A stretch of 9,288 nt of DNA from an uncultured Selenomonadales bacterium (lineage in GTDB: Bacteria; Bacillota_C; Negativicutes; Selenomonadales; Selenomonadaceae): assembly GCA_946407175.1 (NCBI GenBank), contig CAMJNB010000027.1, positions 1 to 9,288 of the forward strand, read 5' to 3'. Positions 1 through 6,664 of the stretch are shown here, one piece after another. A model generated the notes under the pieces. That model had not been told where the DNA came from and made no database searches. It saw only the letters and a list, made by a program, of their open reading frames with translations. Both the position numbers and the translations under genes were made by a program. Each line of letters opens with the position of its first letter. Within the stretch, counting starts at the first letter, position 1.

Positions 1-3
1 TGA

Positions 4-20
4 CAATTTTCTCTTCCCTT
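4..20 (-). promoter_or_regulatory. SD and probable TTG start of the next operon gene (cut by the window edge)
   Basis: On the minus strand an AAGGGA Shine-Dalgarno (15-20) is followed after 8 nt by TTG (4-6) and then TCA. The same geometry (SD, 7-8 nt, TTG) precedes the GT9 genes and rsmB. I infer that another co-directional gene begins here and continues left of the window. Only two codons are visible, so nothing can be said about the product. Confidence 0.45.
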
Positions 21-70
21 CTTAAAAGCTAATCGCTACCAGCTACCGGCTAAAAGCTACAAGCTAACAA
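15..70 (-). repeat. Heptamer array between the distal GT9 gene and the next gene
   Basis: On the plus strand CTA (TAG on the coding strand) occurs at 29, 36, 43, 50, 57 and 64, which is exactly every 7 bases. It is preceded in the same phase by TTA at 22. The four bases between the CTAs vary (units such as CTAAAAG, CTACCAG, CTACAAG), so only the stop-codon skeleton is strictly periodic. The leftmost CTA-phase member (64-66) is the stop codon of the GT9 gene. The other end runs into the SD of the next gene. Confidence 0.85.
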
Positions 71-1386
71 ATATAAAGCGGCGAAATTTTTTTATCGGCA
101 ACACGCGCCTGTAAAATTTTGTAGCCGTGAAATAAAGTTTGCGGCTCAATCTGCGTAATGCAATGCGGTCTGTTTACTCTGCACCCCATTGAATCATAAG
201 GCGCAGTGACTTTGCATTCATCAAGCGCGTGTTTAGGTTGAACAACTACGCTCGGCACGTGGTAGGGACTGAAAAATCTCACGTAGTCAAATTTATTTTG
301 CGGCAGGTCGACTGCAAAACAATTCGGCGTAAGTACCGGCAACTTCGCCGCCGCCGCAATATGCATCGCCGCAGTGTCATTGCCAATGTACATGTCGCAT
401 AAAGTCATAATCGCCGCGCCTTGCCTAAAGTTAATTTTATGCGTCAAGTCAAGCACGTGTTTTGAAAAAATTTCGTCGCCTAAACTCTGCCGTAAAACCT
501 GCGCGGATTTTACATCATCTTCACCTGCACCAAAAATTATAAAGGTGACATCTTCTTCCGCCAAAATCATTTTCATAAGTTCGGCATATTTTTCAGGCGG
601 GTAATGTTTCATAAATTCATTGCCGCCCATTGAAAAGGCGTAGCGCTTGCTTGAGGTATTCGCCAAAATATTTTGTGCGTTTGAATAATCCAGAGCCGTG
701 TACCACAATTCCAATTCGCGATTGGCTATAGGCGCTTTTAAGGCGTAATCAAGCGGCGAAAAGAAAACGTCCGTCATATGGGTGCCGTAAACAAACATCG
801 GTACAAAATCCGTAGCAAAAAATTGAAGTGACTGCAACAGCGGACTTTTTTTCGACATTAAATAGGCGTCGTCAATGTCCTTAACGTGGTGAGATATCCT
901 CAGCCTTGCGCCACTCATATACATTGTAAACGGCGTCCACGCGCGGTGAATGAAGGCGTAGCAGATATCAATGCGGCGTTTAAAAATTTTCTGCGCGGTT
1001 TTAAGGCAAGCTTTGTACATGTCGTCGAAATGTTTTTGTTGCGGTTCAAGCGAAATAATTTCGTCGACGTAGGGACAGCACTCAGCCAATGCAAGGGAGC
1101 CGCTGTTTACAACAAGCGTAATGTAAGCGTCGGGATATAGGCGGCGAATTTCACGAATGGCGCCGGACTGCAGGACAAAATCACCAATTCCGGCGTCGTG
1201 AATGATAAGCAGGTTAAGTTTCTCACCTAACTTCGGCTTGTTGCGATATCCCGCCGCTTGAAATTTCGGCTCCATGAAGTTTACGAAGTCGCGAACGTCA
1301 AAATTTTTTTCGCGTACAAATTTTTCACCGTAAGCATTGAAAGCGTCTGTCACGGCTTTAAAATTTACCGTTTTCAATTCTTCCAA
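64..1386 (-). CDS. GT9 (heptosyltransferase-family) glycosyltransferase, distal paralogue
   Basis: This is a 440-residue cytoplasmic glycosyltransferase of family GT9 (ADP-heptose:LPS heptosyltransferase superfamily), expected to add a sugar to a lipid-linked or LPS core acceptor. The N-terminal Rossmann half starts near residue 59 (LIIHDAGIGD, then RRLYPDA). The C-terminal nucleotide-sugar half has a glycine-lysine segment (GGNEFMKHYPPEKY, about 254-267) and the signature IGNDTAAMHIAAA at about 334-346. The Cys-containing tail (MGCRVNRPHC) is GT9-like. About 55 residues precede the core and lengthen the protein beyond the usual ~350. The start is TTG: AAGGGG lies 7 nt upstream and no better start is in frame. 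The upstream paralogue has the same head length. The stop TAG lies in a heptamer array. The sugar and acceptor cannot be read from sequence. Confidence 0.9.
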   Translation of the reverse strand: MEELKTVNFKAVTDAFNAYGEKFVREKNFDVRDFVNFMEPKFQAAGYRNKPKLGEKLNLLIIHDAGIGDFVLQSGAIREIRRLYPDAYITLVVNSGSLALAECCPYVDEIISLEPQQKHFDDMYKACLKTAQKIFKRRIDICYAFIHRAWTPFTMYMSGARLRISHHVKDIDDAYLMSKKSPLLQSLQFFATDFVPMFVYGTHMTDVFFSPLDYALKAPIANRELELWYTALDYSNAQNILANTSSKRYAFSMGGNEFMKHYPPEKYAELMKMILAEEDVTFIIFGAGEDDVKSAQVLRQSLGDEIFSKHVLDLTHKINFRQGAAIMTLCDMYIGNDTAAMHIAAAAKLPVLTPNCFAVDLPQNKFDYVRFFSPYHVPSVVVQPKHALDECKVTAPYDSMGCRVNRPHCITQIEPQTLFHGYKILQARVADKKISPLYIC

Positions 1387-1393
1387 ATTTCTA

Positions 1394-1434
1394 CCCCTTA
1401 CTAATCCTTAATCCTTAATTCTTAATTCTTAATT
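1394..1434 (-). repeat. Heptamer array between the two GT9 genes (includes SD)
   Basis: On the plus strand there are five phased units: ACTAATC (1400), CTTAATC (1407), then CTTAATT three times (1414, 1421, 1428). On the coding strand this gives TTAAG or TTAG every 7 bases. The stop codon (TAA) of the upstream GT9 gene lies in it at 1422-1424. The SD AAGGGG (1394-1399) of the downstream gene follows directly. The whole gap between the two genes is 35 bp, equal to five unit lengths. Confidence 0.9.
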
Positions 1435-2744
1435 ATTTTGTAGCCGTGAAATAAATCTGCCGCCGAAATCTGCGTAATACAATGCGGCTTATTTGCCCTG
1501 CACCCATATTGAACATACGGCTTATTTACGGCGCATTCAGGCAAGGCGTGAGAAGGTTGCACGGTAACGCTAGGCACATGGTACGGACTGAAAAATTTCA
1601 CGTAATCTGCGCGGTTGGCAGGTAAATCTTCAGGAAAACAATTTGGCGTCAGTACGGGACATTTAGCCGCAGCCGCAACGTGCATTATGCCGGTGTCGTT
1701 GCCAATATACATGTCGCACAAAGTTAAAAGCGCCGCGCTCTGCCGATAGGTCGTCTTGTTTGTAAGGTCAATCACGCGGCTTGAAAAAATTTCTTCGCCT
1801 AAACTCTGCCGAATAATTTGCGCGGAGGCTGAATCAGTTTTACCGCCGCCTAAAATTAAAAAAGTCACTTTTTCTTCCGCCAAAATCATTTTCATAAGTT
1901 CGGCGTATTTTTCAGGCGGAAAGTGCTTGCGCTTTTCCCTGCCGCCTGCCGAAATTGCGTAAATCGGTTTTCGCGCAGTCAGCAAAAAATTTTTCGCGTC
2001 GGCAAGATCACGCGGCGTGTACCACAATTCCAATTCGCGATTTTTAACCGGCGCCTTAAGTATATCGTCCACAAATGAAAAATGCGTATCGACTACGTGA
2101 CTGCCGTAACGATACATTGAAATTGTCTGTGTCATTAAATTTTCCAGCGTCGACTTTAACAAAAAATTACTGCTGAAAGATTCTTTAAGTTTTTCCGGCT
2201 CGTACGCCAAAACAAAAGCGTCAATCACCTCGTCGGCTTTGTGTGCCATACGAATATAAGCGCCGCTCATGTACGTTAAAAGCGGGGTATTCGGTCGGTG
2301 AACAAATGCGTAGCATAAATGATAACGCCGCGCCAAAAGTTTTCGTGCTACAGACAAATTCCAATAAAAAAGTTCATTGAAATTCGTAGCGTCATAATTT
2401 TGCTTATTTTGAATGAGTTCATCGACGTAGGGACAATGTTCCGCCAAAGGCATGGCGCCTTCGTTTACCATAAGCGTAATGTAAGCGTCGGGGTAAAGCC
2501 GCCGAAATTCGCGAATGGCGCCGGTAAGTAAAACAAAATCGCCAATCGCGGCGTCGTGAATTATAAGCAGGCTAGGCTGTTCACCAACTTTCGGCGTGTT
2601 GCGATATCCCGCCTGGATAAATGCAGGTTCGACAAAATTTTTCAATTCGTCATTATCGAATTTTTGAGTTTTAAGAAGGTGGGCAAAATAATTTTTAAAA
2701 GCGTCTGTTACAAGTTCAATATCTGCTTGATTTACTTCATTCAA
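1422..2744 (-). CDS. GT9 (heptosyltransferase-family) glycosyltransferase, proximal paralogue
   Basis: This is a tandem paralogue of the gene at 64-1386, with more than half of residues identical by eye. It has the same GT9 architecture: about 60 leading residues, LIIHDAAIGDFVL, a GGREKRKHFPPEKYAEL segment and the IGNDTGIMHVAAA signature. The predicted role is transfer of a sugar in LPS or another envelope glycan, in the cytoplasm. An ATG exists at 2750, but it is only 2 nt from AGGGG (2753-2757). The TTG two codons later is 8 nt away and gives exactly 11 residues before the shared VTDAF, as in the paralogue, so I chose TTG (440 residues). The last codons (encoding IKN) and the TAA stop lie in a heptamer array. 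Conserved differences from the paralogue (for example middle residues 110-230) suggest a different acceptor or sugar, but this is inference. Confidence 0.9.
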   Translation of the reverse strand: MNEVNQADIELVTDAFKNYFAHLLKTQKFDNDELKNFVEPAFIQAGYRNTPKVGEQPSLLIIHDAAIGDFVLLTGAIREFRRLYPDAYITLMVNEGAMPLAEHCPYVDELIQNKQNYDATNFNELFYWNLSVARKLLARRYHLCYAFVHRPNTPLLTYMSGAYIRMAHKADEVIDAFVLAYEPEKLKESFSSNFLLKSTLENLMTQTISMYRYGSHVVDTHFSFVDDILKAPVKNRELELWYTPRDLADAKNFLLTARKPIYAISAGGREKRKHFPPEKYAELMKMILAEEKVTFLILGGGKTDSASAQIIRQSLGEEIFSSRVIDLTNKTTYRQSAALLTLCDMYIGNDTGIMHVAAAAKCPVLTPNCFPEDLPANRADYVKFFSPYHVPSVTVQPSHALPECAVNKPYVQYGCRANKPHCITQISAADLFHGYKIIKN

Positions 2745-2748
2745 CTTC

Positions 2749-2797
2749 ATAACCCCTAATTCCTAATTCCTAGCCCCTAATTCCTAACCCCTAATTC
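2749..2797 (-). repeat. Heptamer array between rlmN and the GT9 pair, overlapping both gene ends
   Basis: Seven phased plus-strand units run from 2749: ATAACCC, CTAATTC (twice), CTAGCCC, CTAATTC, CTAACCC, CTAATTC. On the coding strand they alternate GAATTAG and GGGTTAG types. Units from 2777 to 2797 encode the last six residues and the TAG stop of rlmN. The unit beside the GT9 gene supplies its SD (AGGGG, 2753-2757). Confidence 0.9.
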
Positions 2798-3817
2798 AGC
2801 TCTAAGTTGTCCGCAGGCGGCATTAACGTCGGCGCCCATTTCCTTGCGTACGGTTACATTAATGCCGTGCGTTAAGAGAAAGTGAAAAAATTTCTGCGCG
2901 GCGTTATGAGTCGGCGGCTTGAAATTTCTTTCGTCAACGGGATTGACCGGAATTAAATTTACGCTTGCAAGTTGACCGTCCAAAAGTTTTGCCAACTGCC
3001 GCGCATGCTCCTCCGTGTCATTGACGCCGCCCAAAAGTATGTATTCGTACGTCACGCGCCTGCCGGTAACTTCGGCGTACTCTTCGCCCGCTTTTAAAAC
3101 TTCTTTCAAGTTAAACGCGGCATTAATCGGCATAATTTCAGATCGAAGTTTATTTGTCGGTGCGTGAAGAGAAATAGACAGAGTGACGGGAATTTCTTCA
3201 TCAATCAGCTTGCGAATGGCGGGTACAATGCCGCAGGTTGAAATTGTAACCTTGCGATAGCTTAATCCAAGCGTGTACGGTTCGTGCAGAAGGCGCAACA
3301 TTTTTACTACGTTATCATAATTTACAAGCGGTTCGCCGGTGCCCATTATGACAAGCGTATCAACTTTTTGATTCGTCGCACGCAGAAAATTTTGTATAAA
3401 AATAATTTCGCCGAGCATTTCTCCGACAGTTAAATTTCTGTCCAAGCCTTTCAATGTCGACGCGCAGAATTTACAGCCCATTGCGCAACCTACCTGCGTC
3501 GAGATACAAACGCTGTTGCCGTAATCGTGCCGCATTAAAACCGTTTCAACCGTCGCGCCGTCGGCAAGTTTCAATAAAAATTTTGTCGTCAAGCCGTCAC
3601 TTGAATCAAGTTGCTTTACAAGTTGCGGCAGTTGCACAAAATATTTTTCGGCAAGTTCACCGCGCAGATTTTTTGAAAGGTCATTCATTTCGTCAAATGA
3701 AGTTACGCCGCGTTGATAAATCCACGCCGCAATTTGTTTGGCGCGAAATTTCGGCAACGTCGCCAATTCCGTTTCAAGTTCGGCAAGCGTCAAGCCGAAT
3801 AAATTTTTCTTTTCCAA
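2777..3817 (-). CDS. rlmN: RlmN, dual-specificity 23S rRNA A2503 / tRNA A37 C2-methyltransferase
   Basis: This is a radical SAM enzyme that makes 2-methyladenosine at 23S rRNA A2503 and, in the family, at tRNA position 37. With the start used here (346 residues), the [4Fe-4S] cysteines of CxxxCxxC (CAMGCKFC) are 111, 115 and 118. The two methyl-transfer cysteines are 104 (VCISTQVG) and 335 (NAACGQLR), so the catalytic set is complete. The SAM-binding GTGEPL motif follows at about 159-164. The frame is open upstream to an ATG at 3874, but that would overlap rsmB by 47 bp and add residues unlike the family. TTG at 3817 gives the family-typical MEKKNLFGLTLAEL beginning. The only SD, AAGGAG (3831-3836), is 13 nt away, which is long. 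rsmB stops 10 nt upstream, so translational coupling is likely. The C-terminal ELGVRN is encoded by a heptamer array. Confidence 0.96.
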   Translation of the reverse strand: MEKKNLFGLTLAELETELATLPKFRAKQIAAWIYQRGVTSFDEMNDLSKNLRGELAEKYFVQLPQLVKQLDSSDGLTTKFLLKLADGATVETVLMRHDYGNSVCISTQVGCAMGCKFCASTLKGLDRNLTVGEMLGEIIFIQNFLRATNQKVDTLVIMGTGEPLVNYDNVVKMLRLLHEPYTLGLSYRKVTISTCGIVPAIRKLIDEEIPVTLSISLHAPTNKLRSEIMPINAAFNLKEVLKAGEEYAEVTGRRVTYEYILLGGVNDTEEHARQLAKLLDGQLASVNLIPVNPVDERNFKPPTHNAAQKFFHFLLTHGINVTVRKEMGADVNAACGQLRAELGVRN

Positions 3818-3827
3818 AATTATTTCT

Positions 3828-5114
3828 CTACTCCTTAAAAAATTTCGCGGCAAAAAGTCCGTCCGTGCCGTCAACGTGCGGCAAAAACTTTTTCATTTCG
3901 ACAAGCTTAAAATTGGTATGCGTCGCCAAAAACTTTTCCGCAACGTCTTCATTCTCACGCCGAATAATCGTGCAGGTGCTGTAAACAAGCGTGCCGCCGC
4001 GCTTTAATGCCTTAGCCGCAGAATTTAAAATTTCCAGCTGAAGTTTAGGCAGTTCCTCAAGTTCGGCGATATTTTTTTTCCAGCGAATATCCGCCTTGCG
4101 ACGAATTACGCCGAGACCGGAGCAAGGCGCGTCGACTAAAATTTTGTCCGCCTGTTCAAAATATTTTTCGCCAATCTCCCGCGCGTCAAGCAAAATAGGT
4201 TCAATGATATTTATGCCGAGCCGCTTTGCATTTTGCCGAATATGTTCAACCTTAACGTCGTAAATATCCGCCGCCAAAATTCTGCCGCGATTTTTCATAA
4301 GCTCCGCAATATGCGTAGTCTTGCCGCCGGGCGCCGCGCAACAGTCAATTACAAAATCTCCCGCCTTCGGTGCCAGCAACGGCGCGACGGTCATTGAACT
4401 TTCGTCCTGCACTTGACACAAGCCCGTTTTCAGCGGTTTAAATTTATCCAATGCGCCGTGACTTTGCAAAATAATTCCTTCCGACGTAAGTTTTGAAAGT
4501 TCAAACTTCGCCCCGACTTTTTCCAATTCGTCTGAAATTTCTTCGCGCGTTGTCTTTAAAAAGTTCACGCGCAGGCATAACGGCGAATCCGTGTTGTTCA
4601 CCGCGCAGATTTTTTTTGCCGCGTCGAGACCAAATTCATCGGCGAATAATTTTACAAGCCACGCGGGGTGAAACATTCTAAGCGCTATTGATTTAACGGC
4701 GTCATCAGTAGGGAAGTCAGATTTCTGCGGTTCACGTACCGCCGCACGAAGTACGCCGTTTACAAATTTTGATGCGCCTATGTTCACGAATTTTTTTGTA
4801 AGCTCCACCGATTCATTGACTGCCGCCGAGTTTGGTACTCTGTCCAAAAAAAATATTTGGTACATTGCGACGCGCAGGACGGCTAAAATTTTTGCGTCGA
4901 CTTTTTCAAGCGGTCGTGTCAAATATTTTTCCAACTTCCAATCAAGCGACGCGCCGGCTTTAATCGTGCCGTAAACCAATTCCGTACAAAATCGCCTGTC
5001 AATGTCACTTAAATTTTCTTGCCGTAAAATTTGCGCCAACGCGACATTTGAGTAAGCGCCGTTTTCGCTGACTTCATAAACCGCTTTGACTGCCGCCAAT
5101 CTTGCTTTATCCAA
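3828..5114 (-). CDS. rsmB: RsmB, 16S rRNA m5C967 methyltransferase
   Basis: This enzyme methylates C5 of cytosine 967 of 16S rRNA using SAM. At 428 residues it has normal family length. An N-terminal NusB-like RNA-binding domain (about 1-130) is followed by a linker and a Rossmann methyltransferase domain. SAM motif I is DCCAAPGGKT (257-266). The motif IV cysteine is C331 in DAPCSGLG, and the nucleophilic cysteine is C381 in YSTCTI. The residues after it (RRENED) differ slightly from the commoner PEENE. The start is TTG, with AGGTG (5123-5127) 8 nt upstream. An ATG just upstream is out of frame. The stop TAG directly follows codons that form the rlmN SD, the only gene junction in the window without a heptamer array. 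The rsmB-rlmN order is the common Firmicute arrangement. Confidence 0.96.
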   Translation of the reverse strand: MDKARLAAVKAVYEVSENGAYSNVALAQILRQENLSDIDRRFCTELVYGTIKAGASLDWKLEKYLTRPLEKVDAKILAVLRVAMYQIFFLDRVPNSAAVNESVELTKKFVNIGASKFVNGVLRAAVREPQKSDFPTDDAVKSIALRMFHPAWLVKLFADEFGLDAAKKICAVNNTDSPLCLRVNFLKTTREEISDELEKVGAKFELSKLTSEGIILQSHGALDKFKPLKTGLCQVQDESSMTVAPLLAPKAGDFVIDCCAAPGGKTTHIAELMKNRGRILAADIYDVKVEHIRQNAKRLGINIIEPILLDAREIGEKYFEQADKILVDAPCSGLGVIRRKADIRWKKNIAELEELPKLQLEILNSAAKALKRGGTLVYSTCTIIRRENEDVAEKFLATHTNFKLVEMKKFLPHVDGTDGLFAAKFFKE

Positions 5115-5120
5115 AACATT

Positions 5121-5169
5121 TTCACCTAACCCCTAAAAGCTAAAAGCTGTAAGCTCTAAGCTCTAAGCT
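5121..5169 (-). repeat. Heptamer array between the small unknown gene and rsmB (carries the rsmB SD)
   Basis: Seven phased plus-strand units run from 5121: TTCACCT, AACCCCT, AAAAGCT (twice), GTAAGCT, CTAAGCT (twice). On the coding strand the unit is AGCTTAG grading into AGCTTTT, AGGGGTT and AGGTGAA. The rsmB SD (AGGTG) is therefore itself the last unit, in phase. The stop TAG of the upstream gene (5168-5170) begins the array. Confidence 0.9.
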
Positions 5170-5431
5170 AATAAATATGATAATCCTTCCAAGGAATTTG
5201 GTCTAGGCGAATCGTCTTTAAAAAGTCCACAATATCCTTTCGCCCATAATAATGTGGCGTACCGTTTTGATCCTGCGACATTAAAATAATCGGCATATTT
5301 GGAAAAAAATATTGTAACTCTTGCCGCACTTCAATAATTCGCGCAGTGTAATTCGTGACTGATTGTTTCACGGCAATTACGGCGAAAGTCACGCCTTGTT
5401 CTATGATAACCGCTCCGCGAACTTTAATCAT
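5168..5431 (-). CDS. Small protein of unknown function (87 residues)
   Basis: I do not recognise this family. The protein begins with a strongly hydrophobic beta-like stretch (GAVIIEQGVTFAVIAV, about 6-21). An amphipathic helix-like segment (TARIIEVRQELQYFF) and a second short strand (PIILMSQ) follow, then a helix (KDIVDFLKTI) and an aromatic-rich end (WKDYHIY). This suggests a compact alpha/beta fold with no signal peptide and no obvious catalytic motif. The ATG is 12 nt from GAGGG (5444-5448), a loose spacing, but no other start fits. It has heptamer arrays on both sides and lies between a cell-wall protein gene and rsmB in the same probable operon. Its codon pattern resembles its neighbours, so it is probably a real gene. 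Confidence 0.75.
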   Translation of the reverse strand: MIKVRGAVIIEQGVTFAVIAVKQSVTNYTARIIEVRQELQYFFPNMPIILMSQDQNGTPHYYGRKDIVDFLKTIRLDQIPWKDYHIY

Positions 5432-5440
5432 AATAGTACC

Positions 5441-5482
5441 ACACCCTCTAAGCTGTAAGCCCCAAGCTTTAAGCTACTCTTC
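5441..5482 (-). repeat. Heptamer array between the 3D-domain gene and the small unknown gene
   Basis: Phased plus-strand units from 5441 are ACACCCT (SD side), CTAAGCT, GTAAGCC, CCAAGCT and TTAAGCT. The next seven bases, ACTCTTC, are in phase but already coding. On the coding strand the unit is AGCTTAG-like, close to the array at 5121-5169. The upstream gene's TAG stop (5474-5476) and the downstream gene's SD (GAGGG, 5444-5448) both fall within it. The gap between the genes is 42 bp, equal to six unit lengths. Confidence 0.85.
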
Positions 5483-6616
5483 AATAATATAAATTTCAAT
5501 ATGTTGCCGACCGAAGGCGATTGCCTCTTCGTACGTGTCAAATGCAATGTCAATAACGTTACCTTTAATCGCGCCGCCGATGTCATCAGCTATCGCCTCA
5601 CCGTAGCCGGGAATGTAAACGCGCGTGCCTAAGGGAATTACGTTCGGGTCAACAGAAATAATTCCGCGTCCTACAGGATTTCCACGCGCAGTGAACTTGC
5701 CAAGTCCCGGATCCTGCGAACTGTACGCCGTAGCCTCAACGTAAAGCGTGCGTTCAAATTTTGGAAATTCTTCAACAGATTTTTCCCATTCAGCGTCCCT
5801 TTCGCCGTACTGCACATTTTCCAACGCGGCGTAAGTCATAATTTCACAAATACCATTCGGCTCAATGCCGTTATCCGCTTGAAAATTTTTAATCGCGTCA
5901 ACCGTCGTATCGCCGCAATAACCGTCCGCCTTGCCGCTGAAATAGCCGAGTGCGATTAATTTTTTCTGCACGTCGACAACGCCTGGACCGCGCATATCTT
6001 TTTTAATGATACTGCCGATTTCCGCAAAAGTGCTGTCACGCGCGGCAATATCGGAGCTGTTGACCGAGTTAAGTTTATTAAGCGTATCACTGCCGCAAAG
6101 TCCGTCGATTTTCAAAAAATAATCTGCTTGAAAACTTCGTACGCCCATTGACGTTGCGGAAGAATAAATGCCGTCCGCCGTACCGACCATGTAGCCGAGT
6201 TCAATTAATCGGCGTTGCAATTCCATGACACGTTCGCCGCTGTCGCCGGGCTTAAGATAATTTGACGCGCTGTCGTGCATTAAAGTAGTTATGTCAATTT
6301 CATCATAAGCCGCCGCGTGCAAAAGTGCAAAAGTTCTGTCGTCACAAATTCCGTTGGCAGGTAACCCGATTGCCGATTGAAAATCTCTTATCGCGTTTGC
6401 CGTCGCGTCACCGTAGTATCCGTCAATCGCGCCGTAGTAAAGCCCCTGCGCCGTAAGACAAGTTTGTATCTCCGAAACTTCCGCGCCGCTGTCACCGTAG
6501 CCTGCCGCCGCGCAGATTTCAAAGCCGCATGTCACGGAAGAAATTACCAGCGTCCACGCGCAGATTTTTTTACGAAAAGACTTTCCAAAAATTTTTTTCA
6601 CAACGGTACTCTGCAT
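5474..6616 (-). CDS. Secreted protein with three peptidoglycan-binding repeats and a 3D domain
   Basis: This is a 380-residue exported cell-wall protein. A basic N-terminus (KKIFGKSFRKK) and a hydrophobic stretch ending in AAA (about 35-38) look like a signal peptide. Three PG_binding_1-type repeats follow at about 41-98, 123-183 and 208-266 (each with LQ/VQ..L...GYY.G..DG..G..T..A...FQ). The C-terminal 3D domain (about 291-378) belongs to the double-psi beta-barrel group related to MltA. Its conserved aspartates appear as D323 (SVDPNVIPLG), D345 (ADDIGG) and D356 (GNVIDIAF). The family is associated with glycan cleavage or cell-wall remodelling (YocH/YuiC-like proteins), but catalysis here is inferred. 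The ATG is 8 nt from a strong GGAGGG (6625-6630). It is the first gene of the operon, behind a near-consensus promoter. Confidence 0.92.
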   Translation of the reverse strand: MQSTVVKKIFGKSFRKKICAWTLVISSVTCGFEICAAAGYGDSGAEVSEIQTCLTAQGLYYGAIDGYYGDATANAIRDFQSAIGLPANGICDDRTFALLHAAAYDEIDITTLMHDSASNYLKPGDSGERVMELQRRLIELGYMVGTADGIYSSATSMGVRSFQADYFLKIDGLCGSDTLNKLNSVNSSDIAARDSTFAEIGSIIKKDMRGPGVVDVQKKLIALGYFSGKADGYCGDTTVDAIKNFQADNGIEPNGICEIMTYAALENVQYGERDAEWEKSVEEFPKFERTLYVEATAYSSQDPGLGKFTARGNPVGRGIISVDPNVIPLGTRVYIPGYGEAIADDIGGAIKGNVIDIAFDTYEEAIAFGRQHIEIYIIEE

Positions 6617-6664
6617 TTAACAAACCCTCCACTTCCACAAAGTTTTCCGAAATTTTATGAAAAA

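Noticed and set aside
64..2744. GT9 pair as a frameshifted or recently copied pseudogene
   Set aside because: Both frames are intact at 440 residues with all GT9 motifs and their own SDs, and are well diverged outside short blocks.
64..2744. Horizontal acquisition of the GT9 genes
   Set aside because: Codon use, start type and array style match the neighbouring rsmB and rlmN. There are no mobile-element remnants or composition change.
3818..3874. Longer rlmN from the ATG at 3874
   Set aside because: It would overlap the end of rsmB by 47 bp and add 19 residues not typical of RlmN. The SD-TTG arrangement after the rsmB stop fits better.
3454..3984. Plus-strand open frame (176 codons) opposite rlmN/rsmB
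   Set aside because: It overlaps two genes with complete catalytic motifs. The product has low-complexity basic and Ser-rich composition and no domain.
6617..6664. Riboswitch or attenuator in the operon leader
   Set aside because: The leader is only about 40 nt from the predicted transcription start, with no stable hairpin beyond the SD region.
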